A stretch of 64,000 nt of DNA from Larus michahellis (taxonomy: Eukaryota > Chordata > Aves > Charadriiformes > Laridae), in assembly GCF_964199755.1 (NCBI RefSeq), contig NC_133896.1, positions 83,047,815 to 83,111,814 of the forward strand. Direction: 5' to 3'. Positions 54,915 through 64,000 of the stretch are shown here, in pieces. The notes under the pieces were generated by a model that worked only from the letters and a program-made list of their open reading frames with translations, made no database searches and had not been told where the DNA came from. A program made the position numbers and the translations under genes. Numbering within the stretch: the first letter of the stretch is position 1; every line of letters starts with the position of its first letter.

Positions 54915-55540
54915 CAGCTAATAGCAGTTACCAATTCTGACTTTCTCTGGGTTTTTTCCCCTTTTGCTGGACTGTTTTTCACCTTTCCAGATGGTAAGTT
55001 GCCCTTACAGTCCCTTGTTGTGCTTGCCGATGGTATCTCAGGCTGTCTTGGCTTTCTAGGTACCCAGCTGCACTTCAAAGATGCCAGCTGTGCTTCTCCA
55101 GGATGCGTCTGGTTCCCAGGCCCTGTTCCCTGGCTGGCAGGCATTTTCTCTAGTATTTCAACAGACATTTTCTTCTGTTTAGTAATTTTCCCCTTATAAA
55201 CTTATAAATGGAGTTACAAAAAAGCTGGATTTCATATAGGCTGCAGAAAGCAGGAAGAAAGGCACAGCTTGGGTCTCATCACAGGGCTTAGTCTTCTGCT
55301 GTTACCTTAATACTACTTAGCGTGTGATCAAGAAGCTTCCTGATAAACACATCCAGCACCTTTTGAAGGTACTTGATGTAGGCAAGGGTCATCCCATGGT
55401 AGTAAGAAGCCACAGTATCTTCTTCATCTGCCACGAACATCTCATCAACTTCTTTAATCCTACGTGTGCTCTTCACTTCCTTTTTAACAGTTGTTTTGCT
55501 CTTAAACCCTGGATGCTGAGACCTTTACTTCTACCAACAG
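54911..55540 (-). CDS. Unrecognised candidate exons (2), low confidence
   Basis: On the minus strand an open stretch ending at donor AAG|GTAACA (55306) encodes a charged, helical sequence including KSTRRIKEVDEMFVADEEDT and YIKYLQKVLDVFIRKLLDHT. A second open stretch starts after TTACTAAACAG at 55174 in phase 0 and runs to a stop near 54911; it is rich in Lys, Pro and Ser. The implied intron is only 131 bases, and the upstream acceptor is poor. I do not recognise a family. The amphipathic helix and acidic-basic pattern suggest a nuclear or cytosolic protein if real. It could also be a retroposed remnant or chance. Confidence 0.25.
55207..55243 (-). repeat. 37-bp perfect inverted repeat, arm 1
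   Basis: Identical to the reverse complement of 57162-57198 over 37 bases, with no similarity just outside on either side. Begins AATGGAGTTACAAAAAAGC. Confidence 0.95.
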
Positions 55541-57574
55541 CTGCTCCAAGAAGAAAAACTTCAAAGTCTGGACAGAAATGATTCCTTGACTAATCTACAC
55601 CTATTTAATTCTAATCTAAGCAGGATTATAAATATTTCATAACATGCCTTGTTAGTGTTGTGGCTCGAGCCTAGCACTATCTCACACCATAGATCTGCTA
55701 TAAGTTTCCCAAAATCAGAATTAGTTACTGTAAGTCAAGCAGAGGGTGAAAAAGGGAAGGGCAGGGTGAAGTGAGTTGGTTTGGTTGTAAGAGATTTTTG
55801 TATTAACCATACATGACAAAAAGACAAGTTTCCCATTTACCTTTTTTTTTTTTTTAATTTATACGTTGAAATGGAAATTCACAGTCAAGGCTGAACAGAG
55901 ATATTTTGGAAAGGAGCGATTTCTGCGAATGCAGTGTACCAGGTGATAAAGCGGGCCACGCTTAAAGGCAGCCTTCAGGAAGCCGGCCAGCTGCCGGAAC
56001 CCCGAGAGACAGGGGCTGTGTGTCTGCGCACAGGCTGGGGCACTCCTCACGCGCGCTTCCGTGTCGGATGAGATAGCAGCTGTAAATACCACGGTAGAGG
56101 CATTTTCAATACAGAGAAAGAGATCTCTAACACAGGACTCCTCAAAAGCATCCAGCACTGCTACATAAAACAGCAGCAGGGGAGAAGATTTTTCAGCTTA
56201 AATAACACCCAGCCACTCACTTGCCGGTGAAGGCTAAGCCTCCCCACTCACACTTCACGATCTGCAGGCTCACACAGTCTTAAGAGCTCAGAAACAAGTC
56301 CAGGATGAACTTTAAATCTGCACCTCCAAGAGGAACAGGAAAAAAAAAAAGCAGTGCTGGGTAAGAAACATTTATCAAACCCAAGAGGGAAGTAAGAAGG
56401 AAGATCTGTGAGTTGCGAGACTTTTGGGACAGCTGGAGTCCAGAAATTTTTGCTTCAGCTTTAAAGGAGACTACATGGGTTGCAGGATCTACAGATACGT
56501 GTCCTCCTTACCAAAGCCCAACACTTCAAGACCTTGTCATCTTATCTGATACGATATGGTACTTCACGTGCCAATGCCACATGTCAGATTCCCTCTAGAA
56601 GTACAGAAGCCTGCAGAACAAAACACTGTGATTGTGCTTTCCACACTGCATTTCTTCATCTGCTGCCTACTGGCTGCTCACCTATCGCTCAACCACAGGG
56701 CAGGGACCTTACAAAGCACAAACCAACAACCACCGAACTCTATTTTAAAGAGGCTATAAAACCAGCTACACAGCACAGCAAGATTTCAGTAATGATTTTC
56801 GGAACAATTATTCACAACTGAGGTGTATCAACTTACACTTACAGCAACAAAAGCTAGGTCAGATGGCCTTCCAACATTGGCCCATCAAGAATGGACAGTG
56901 ATTTGCAGTAGGGGATCATACCAAATTATCAACATTTTTAACAGGAGCAGCAGAGCCACGGTGGGAAAGACGTGACCGCATTCTCTGACTCCAATGTATC
57001 ACTTGCCCTGAAAAAATGGGTGTTTGCCCTCAGTCACAAATGATTTAATGGCACCTTGCCTAAGTCCAGTCATGGACGATACTAGGCATGCTTCCCAGTC
57101 ATTTTTGCTTTCTTGGTATGTTTTGTACATGACCCATATTCAAAAGTCCTTGGATTACTGACAGCCTATATGAAATCCAGCTTTTTTGTAACTCCATTAC
57201 ATTCCACAGGCTTGCTCGTGGAATGGAAAATAAAAAAGAGTTACTGTATTTTTGTGTGTGATATTGTATCAAGAATGGTTTTGATATAGTACTCAAACCA
57301 CTGTTGCTAAAAGTCAGTGATGGCAGCTCAGAGTAGCTTGCCACATATGCATATGAGATTCTTGGGAATGAGTTCTGCAGAAGAGAACTGCAAGAAAAAG
57401 AGGAAAGAAAATGAAATTCCAAGGGCAAAATTGGGGAAAAAAAAAAACCAAACCAAAACAAAATGCCCAAAGGGAAATATAACATCCTGCACAGAAATAA
57501 TTTCCACAGGAGGTGGAATTTGAAATAAAATTATTATAATCCTAAGCAATTTACGATAAGAAAACCAAGACAGC
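55541..57574. other. Intergenic segment, mostly inside the 37-bp inverted repeat
   Basis: No exon or transposase motif recognised. A minus-strand open frame at 55859-56158 has a few CpGs near 56040-56070 but no family resemblance. If the inverted repeats are transposon ends, this is the body of the element. Confidence 0.4.
57162..57198 (+). repeat. 37-bp perfect inverted repeat, arm 2
   Basis: Partner of 55207-55243. The outer flanks (CATTACATTC here, and TTATAAATGG at the other end) do not give an obvious target duplication. Confidence 0.95.
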
Positions 57575-57656
57575 ATTCATAGAATCATAGAATCATAGGG
57601 TTGGAAGGGACCTCTGGAGATCATCTAGTCCAACCCCCCTGCCAGAGCAGGGTCAC

Positions 57657-58459
57657 CTAGAGCAGGTTGCACAGGAACACGTCCAGGCGGGTTTTGAATG
57701 TCTCCAGAGACAGAGACTCCACCACCTCTCTGGGCAGCCTGTGCCAGTGCTCTGCCACCCTCAAAGTAAAGAAGTTCCTCCTCATGTTTAGGTGGAACTT
57801 CCTATGCTCAAGTTTGTGCCCATTACATCTTGTCCTGTCCCTGGGCACCACTGAAAAGAGCCTGGCCCCATCCTCCTGACACCCACCCTTTAAGTATTTA
57901 TAAGTGTTGATAAGGTCACCCCTCAGACGTCTTTTTTCCAGACTGAAGAGACCCAAATCCCTCAGCCTTTCTTCATAAGAGAGGTGTTCCAGTCCCCTCA
58001 TCATCTTGGTAGGTCTCTGCTGCACCCTCTCCAGCAGTTCTCTGTCCTTCTTGAACCGGGGAGCCCACAACTGGACACGGTACTCAGGTGCAGCCTCAGC
58101 AAGGCAGAGTAGAGGGGGAGGATGACCTCCCTCGACCTGCTGGCCACACTGTTCTTGATGCACCCCAGGATGCCATTGGCCTTCTTGGCCACAAGGGCAC
58201 ATTGTTGGCTGATGGTCATCCTGTTGTCCACCAGGACTCCCAGGTCTCTTTCCACCGAGCTGCTCTCCAGCAGGTCAGCCCCCAACGTGTACTGGTGCAT
58301 GGGGTTATTCCTCCCCAGGTGCAGCACCCTACACTTGCCCTTGTTGAATTTCATAAGGTTCCTCTTTGCCCATCTCTCCAGCCTGTCCAGGTCTCCCTGT
58401 ATGGCAGCACAGCCTTCCGGTGTGTCATCCACCCCACCCCAGCTTGGTGTCATCAGCAA
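57657..58459 (-). pseudogene. CR1 ORF2 C-terminal region, frameshifted
   Basis: Two overlapping frames continue ORF2 after the FADD box: the first has [20 protein letters not shown] and [18 protein letters not shown], the second [23 protein letters not shown] sequence to the terminal LDVFLCNLL. The frame changes near 58100-58200. Confidence 0.9.
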
Positions 58460-59135
58460 ACTTGCTGAGGGTGCCCTCTATCCCTTCGTCCAGGTCATTG
58501 ATGAAGATATTGAAGAGGATTGGACCCAGTACTGACCCCTGGGGAACACCACTCGTCACTGACCTCCAACTAGACTCTGTGCCCCTAATCACGACCCTCT
58601 GAGCTCTGTCTTTCAACCAGTTATCTATCCACCTTACTGTCCATTCATCAAGCCCACTCTTCCTAAGCTTCCCTATGAGGATGCTGTGGGAGACCGTGTC
58701 AAAGGCCTTGCTTAAGTCAAGGTAGACCACATCTACCGCCCTCCCCTCATCTATCCATCCAGTCATGCCATCACAGAAGGCTATCAGATTAGTCAGACAT
58801 GATTTCCCCTTGGTGAATCCATGTTGAGTACTTCTGATAGCTTTCTTTTCCTCCACATGCCTTGAGATGAAGCCCAGAACAAGCTGTTCCATCATCTTTC
58901 CAGGGATGGAGGTGAGGCTGTAGTTCCCCGGCTCCTCCTTCTTGCCCTTTTTGAAGACTGGAGTGACACTGGCTTTCCTCCAGTCCTCAGGCACCTCGCA
59001 TGTTCTCCAGGACCTTTCAAAGATGATGGAGAGTGGCCCAGCAATGACTTCCGCCAGCTCTCTCAGCACTCTCGGGTGCATCCCATCGGGGCCCATGGAC
59101 TTGTGAATATCTAATTGATCTAATCGATCCCTCAC
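58425..59135 (-). pseudogene. CR1 reverse transcriptase domain (frameshifted at ends)
   Basis: Shows [87 protein letters not shown] and the catalytic FADD box. A small in-frame loss follows GNY, where other CR1 copies read RPVSLTS. The frame breaks just after FADDTKLG. Confidence 0.95.
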
Positions 59136-59245
59136 TCGATCCTCCTCAACTGAAGGGAAGTCTTCTTCTTTCCCCGTTACTTCCCCCAGTGCCTGGGACT
59201 CCTGAGGGCTGGGCCGAGCAGTAAAGTCTGAAGCAAAGAAGGCAT

Positions 59246-60550
59246 TCAGTAACTCCGCCTTCTCATGGCTCCTGTCTCATTCAACAGTGGGCCCACAACT
59301 TCTCTGGTCTTCCTTTTGCTTCCAATATACTTGTAGAAGCCCTTCCTGTTGAGCTTGACATCCCTAGCCAGGTTTAATTCCAGGGCAGCCTTGGCTTTCC
59401 TTGTTTCATCCCTGCACGCTCTGGCAGCATTCTTGTAATCCTCCCAAGGGGTCAGTCCCCTCTTCCACTTATTGTAAACTTCCTTCTTCCACTTGAGCTT
59501 TTTCAGAAGCTCCCTGTTCAACCATGCAGGTCTCCTGCTTCCCTTGGCTGATTTCTTTCTCTTAGGGATACACCAATCCTGAGCTTGGAGGAAGTGGTCT
59601 TTGAATACCAACCAGCTTTCTTGAGCCCCTTTGCCTTCCAGAGCCCTAGCCCACAGGATCTCTCCAAGCAGTTCCTTGAAGAGGTTGAAGTTAGCCCTCC
59701 TGAAATCTAAGGTTGTAATTTTACTTCTTGTTGTTGTTTTGTGCGTGGTACCCATGATCCTGAACTCTATCATTTCGTGATCACTACAACCTAGGGTGCC
59801 CCCAACCTTAATGTCCTCCACCAGTCCCCCTGTGTTTGTCAGTACCAGGTCCAGGAGTGCTCCTCTCCTTGTTGGCTCCTGTACCACCTGTGTCAAGAAG
59901 TTATCATCAATGCACTGGAGGAGCCTCCTGGACTGTTCCTGCCTGGCTGTGTAGCCTTCCCAGCAGATATCGGGGTGATTGAAGTCCCCCATTAGAACCA
60001 AGGCCTGCGATTGCGAGGCTACCTTTAGCTGTCTGTAGAAAGCCTCATCAGCTTCCCCATCCTGATCAGGTGGCCTGTAATAAACACCCACAACAGTGTC
60101 CCTCATATTTGCCTGCCCCTTAATCCTTACCCATAAACTCTCGACCCTCTCGTCATCTGCCCCTAGTGAGAGCTCGATGCATTCCAAATTCTCTCTCACA
60201 TAGGGTGCAATTCCACCACCATGCCTCGCTGGTCTGTCTTTCCTGAAAAGGACATAGCCATCCATGACAGCATTCCAGTCAAGCGAGCTGTCCCACCATG
60301 TCTCAGTAGTTGCCATGAGATCGTGGCCCTGCAACCGCACACAGATCTCCAGCTCCTCCTGCTTATTCCCCACGCTGCGTGCAATGGTGTATAAGCATTT
60401 CAGAGAGGGAGCCGTGTGTGTAGTTTTGACCCTTGAGATGTGGTGTGCCTTCTGGCTTTCAGAAATACTGGCACACTGGCCCACGAGCGCTGAGCAACTA
60501 CGCCCTGGCACCTCACCAGCAAGCCCAGTACCGTCCCCACCCCCCTTCAA
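59246..60550 (-). pseudogene. CR1 ORF2 endonuclease domain
   Basis: A 434-codon open stretch with AP-endonuclease-like motifs: TETWWDSSLDWNAVMDGYV, WVRIKGQAN, VVGVYYRPPDQ, MGDFNHPDICW, and the catalytic SDHEMIEF. The frame is lost at its 3' end before the RT domain. Confidence 0.95.
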
Positions 60551-60552
60551 AT

Positions 60553-61659
60553 CTAGTTTAAAGCCCTATCCATGAGCCCTGATAACTCTTGTCCTAGAAC
60601 CCTTTTCCCCTTGGAAGTCAGGGTATTCCCGCCTGTTACCAGCAGGCCAGGCGTTTTGTAGATCGGGCCATGATCAAAGAACCCAACGTCCTGCCGGCAG
60701 CACCAGGCTCGGAGCCAGGCGTTGATCCGCTGGCTCCTCCTATTTACCCCCTCGTCATTCCCCACAACTGGGGGATAGGCGAGAACACAACTTGCGCTCC
60801 CGATCCCTTGACCAGGCGTCCCAGGGTCTTGAAATCTTTCTTCATTGCCCTTGGACTTCTTCTTGTTACCTCGTCGCTGCCTACCTGAAAGAGCAAAAGT
60901 GGGTAGTAGTCCGAGGGCCGTACCAGGGAAGGAAGCATCCTCTTCACGTCCTTGACCCAGGCCCCAGGGAGGCAGCAGACCTCCCTATGTACCGGCTCCG
61001 TCCAGCACATTGGGCCTTCCGCTCCCTTCGAGCAGGGAGTCACCTATGACAAGGACCCGTCTTTTCTTCTTTACCGCAGAGGTTTTGATACAGAGGGAGG
61101 TCTGACTAGGCCTCGCTGACGCCTCCAAGGTAGGAGAACTATCGTGCTCGTCATCATCCAGGTTCCTCTGCAGAGCACTGTACCTGTTAAATAATAGCAC
61201 CTGGGAAGATGGGGTAGTCGCTGGGCAGTCTCGAGTGCAGCGCCTGTTGCGCCATGCAGGAACTTCCTGCCAGTGGCCCCTGTCCTCCAGGTCACCACCT
61301 TCAGCTGAGGTGAGAGAGGACAGGGAGTTCTCTGTTGCAGGGGTTTTATCTGCCTGCTGGGTTTCTGTCGTGGGATGCAGGATTCTACTCCAAGAATCTA
61401 TCTCCCTCTCGCATTCCCTGATGCTCCTCAACCTACGTACCTCCTCCCTGAGCTCCATCACTGATCGGAGGAGATCCTCTATCTGGGCACATCTCCCACA
61501 GGCATGCCCATCACTGCCATCCGACACCGGCGTGAGAGCAGGGCACGACCTACAGCCCGATGTCTGGGTGGCAGCAGGTTCCCACAGGAGCTCCGTCTGA
61601 GAGGCTGCATCAGACCTGGTGGTTGTGGAGCTCATGGATGCCACAGTCTTCGTTAACAT
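60553..61659 (-). pseudogene. CR1 ORF1 (zinc-binding and esterase domains), frameshifted
   Basis: The first 224 codons contain a CRSC...CGRC zinc-knuckle-like cluster, a coiled region (LLRSVMELREEVRRLRSIRE) and VIGDSLLEG, the GDS nucleophile block of the CR1 ORF1 esterase. The rest lies in other frames: SDYYPLLLFQVGSDEV and the C-terminal KGKRVLGQELSGLMDRALN. The Asp-x-x-His expected just before KGKR reads GGNTL, so the catalytic pair is lost here. Confidence 0.88.
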
Positions 61660-61665
61660 TCATTA

Positions 61666-63042
61666 ACATTTGGAAAAAAATTATCGGATAGCAAGTTCTA
61701 AGCCACAAAAGACTCAAACACTCCCATGAACATGACCAAACTAGCATAGTTGTGCTTATGAATTACCAGTTTCAGACAGTGGATAGAAACCTAACAATGG
61801 CCCAGAGGGTCGGTTAGAAAAGGGCTCCACCGAATCAGTATGAACGTGCGATGACGCAGAAAAAGAAACAGAAATATCTCAATTCGTCCCGCAGTTGAGA
61901 AGTGGCAGGGTTCCTCTTGTATTACCAGACAGAACAGATACTGCTGTTACCCGAATTGTATGAACCAACTGCATACGGAGTTGGTTTTAATTGTATTCGT
62001 ATTCACAGGTGCACCTAAATAAAATCAGACGTACAGTCAGGTCCTCCTCTTGCATCGCAGCATTAATTCTACATTTTAAGGTAGTCTACCAGAGGGGAGA
62101 TGTGGTAAGACCAGTCAGTCCTGCCAGACAACCCGCTGCAGCAACTGGAGGGAAACGCGGGTAAACGCTGCAGCCCGCGGGATAGGTCTGGGTTTTACCA
62201 CGTTGCTGCCTCTTTCTTATACCAGAAACCATGCTGGCATCCTTCAGGAACCCATGTGAACTAAAGGCACCCGTAACCCTGCAACAAGGGGTTTTTTTTG
62301 GTGTCCATTTGGTCTGACCTGTGAGAAACTTCCCCTGCCTCAGCGACAGCGACTGCTGCAGTGAAGCATGACTGATCCTGTTATTCAGACGCCACCTCGC
62401 AGCAGCTCTGACAGCAAGGGCTGCTCCAGCAAAGACAAACAAAGAGCAAAATATGCAGGGCGATGGCAGCAGGGGAAAGTAAAACAGATGTAAAGCGCTG
62501 GTGAAAAACTGGCAATAAGCTTGCAAGGTAAACGAGCTTGTAACTTCTGAGCTATGGCTGTAACGTGCTTTGTGTGAAGGTATGCTGACACGGGAACAGA
62601 AGAGCAACACCTCTCGTGTAAAACACAAAGCTACGGGAGTAAAATGCCCCTCGCAGAAGTGGATGACAATGGAGGCTGTTTAAAAACAAGGCAAGAGGAA
62701 AACCCCAGGCCACCTTCTCCTTTTCTCATAGGTAGAAAGACACGTTAAAGCATCCTATAAATATGAGACTAACTAACATGAAAAAATTAGCAATTTTATG
62801 TATCTTGTATAGTTTCGGTAGGTTTTTTTGGAATTATCACTATTTCTTGATAGTGCAGCACCTGCTATAAATAAAACCACAAGCTGTAGGAGATAGCATA
62901 AATGAATGCACTCTCACATCCTCATGACAAAACCGCAACTCTCACCAAAAAAGCAATTCTGTGACCACAGAAGAGCTAGTAACAGCACTGCAGTATCTCT
63001 TTTCCGTGTGTTTGAATGGGAGTCCCTTGCCACATGCCCACT
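61666..63042. other. Intergenic, no gene recognised
   Basis: A 180-codon minus-strand open frame (62086-62628) was inspected. It has no recognisable domain and no paired splice sites that I could support, and is of a length expected by chance in 64 kb. Confidence 0.45.
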
Positions 63043-63533
63043 GTAGCAGGAAAAAGATTTAAGAAGGCCTAGAGAGTTCAAAAAGACTCTTAAAAAGCTA
63101 ATGACTCATCTGTGGTTTCAGGGAATTGCAAGCGTGGTGAAGCCAAACCGCACCATGAATATTTAGTATCCATGCATCCTGTCTGTTGTCGCTTTTTGGA
63201 CCATAAGCATTTTTTTCCCTCCGCCTGCACTGGACAGAACTTTCTCATCCTTAGGAAAGCTATTGATGCTAATTCAGTCTCTCACTGAAAAGACAATCAA
63301 ATGGCCGGAGAAGGCAGGTATCAGAGATAAACTTTCATCTGTAGTGAAAGACAAGCTACGCCTACATTTGAGAAGGACGGTGAAACGATTGACCCTTTTC
63401 CAGTCGCCGATCCTGTATAAGTGGGTGCCATTGAATGTGAGTCAAATAAAGACTCGTGTAGACACGATTTGCGTGCTACCGCACTAACCTGTTCCTTCCT
63501 TGTCCTGTCAGAAGTAAGGCCAGGCAAACTCAT
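63043..63533 (+). mobile_element. LTR-like segment, candidate
   Basis: Begins TGTAGCAGG. It has TATAA at 63416-63420 and AATAAA at 63445-63450, 25 bases later, followed by a CpG-containing R/U5-like stretch (ACTCGTGTAGACACGATTTG) that resembles avian ERV LTR ends. The right end and target duplication could not be fixed. Confidence 0.38.
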
Positions 63534-64000
63534 AATCAGACGAGCGTAGAGTGAGGGGAGGCAGCCGCTGCTGACCCGCACACTCGATACCTCTCAGCAG
63601 ACCTAACCGGCTCAGGCAGGGGGTCTCGCTGTCATGGCTTCAAAGGTTCAGGAGACCCCAATGCAATAGCTGTGTTGGTTCCCTGCATTTGTTCCAGGTG
63701 GAGGAAGTCTTCTCTCGGAAAAAAAGCTTCCAGTTTTACACCCCGAGCCTAGGGCATCACCATGGAGAGAGTAAAAAGGTTTGTTTCAAAGAAACAGTAA
63801 ACTCACACTTTCAGTGATGGCAAATTATCCGATAGAGGTATTGCAAATCAGAGAGGTAAAGTCCAGGTGCAAAGCCCATTCTGCAAGCCCTGCAGGAGCT
63901 GCGGCTCCTCTGCTTCACACTAAGTCCACGGGGACTGACTGAATTATGCAGAGGGCCCTGCCATCTTGGAGAAAATGTCAACATAATAATAAAAAGTCAA
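63534..64000. other. Window end, no gene recognised
   Basis: No exon or repeat that I can support. Confidence 0.45.

Larger units (their letters stand above)
57575..61665 (-). mobile_element. CR1 LINE, nearly full length, minus orientation
   Basis: Runs from the ATTCTATG-repeat 3' end at 57575 back to an ORF1 start near 61660, about 4.1 kb. Both open frames are present in large pieces. Order on the minus strand: ORF1 (60985-61659 and on to 60553), endonuclease (59246-60550), reverse transcriptase (58425-59135), then the C-terminal region in two overlapping frames (58001-58459 and 57657-58202). At least three frameshifts separate the pieces, so the copy is inactive, but long intact frames suggest it is among the younger elements here. 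Confidence 0.95.

Noticed and set aside
58088..58535. Plus-strand frames of 126 and 137 codons
   Set aside because: Antisense shadows of CR1 ORF2 on the minus strand.
62086..62628. 180-codon minus-strand open frame with a hydrophobic stretch
   Set aside because: No recognisable domain, no paired splice sites and no supporting neighbours; probably chance.

Overview
The window is vertebrate nuclear DNA, almost certainly from a bird. Three things support this. CR1 LINE retrotransposons appear in several states, with the ATTCTATG-type 3' tail typical of avian CR1. LTR sequences match avian endogenous retrovirus types. Two recognisable split genes have vertebrate exon/intron structure. Gene density is low: two genes can be modelled with confidence, and two further exon sets are unrecognised.

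Region by region. 1-6.7 kb: intergenic, with one truncated CR1. 6.7-16.4 kb: a CpG-island promoter and the complete plus-strand GABARAPL1 gene, in four coding exons that give the full 117-residue ATG8-family protein, followed by a long 3' region with several AATAAA signals. 16.4-37 kb: gene-poor DNA with a GC-rich repeat block, a decayed ERV LTR, a CpG cluster, and a 5'-truncated CR1 split by a well-defined solo LTR (TG...CA ends, 6-bp target duplication). 37-43.3 kb: a five-exon minus-strand gene for a type II C-type-lectin-like receptor, closest to KLRG1 as I recall that family. 43.7-45.7 kb: three more minus-strand exons in phase with each other that encode a cysteine-rich, beta-rich sequence I cannot name. 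46-50 kb: repeat-derived sequence (diverged tandem and inverted repeats, LTR-like blocks). 50.6-54.4 kb: a plus-strand CR1 with an internal duplication. 54.9-55.5 kb: two weak minus-strand candidate exons. 57.6-61.7 kb: a nearly full-length but frameshifted minus-strand CR1. 61.7-64 kb: mostly unannotated, with one LTR-like segment.

Functional view. GABARAPL1 (autophagy and intracellular membrane traffic) and the KLRG1-like receptor (probable inhibitory or regulatory receptor of lymphocytes) face each other tail to tail. Both belong to the region known in mammals as the natural killer complex, though they are not close neighbours there. No CRISPR, operon, tRNA or rRNA feature was seen. The least explained signals are the in-phase cysteine-rich exons upstream of the lectin receptor, an exon there that can be read in two ways, a perfect 20-bp hairpin in the GABARAPL1 promoter, and a perfect 37-bp inverted repeat around 55.2/57.2 kb.
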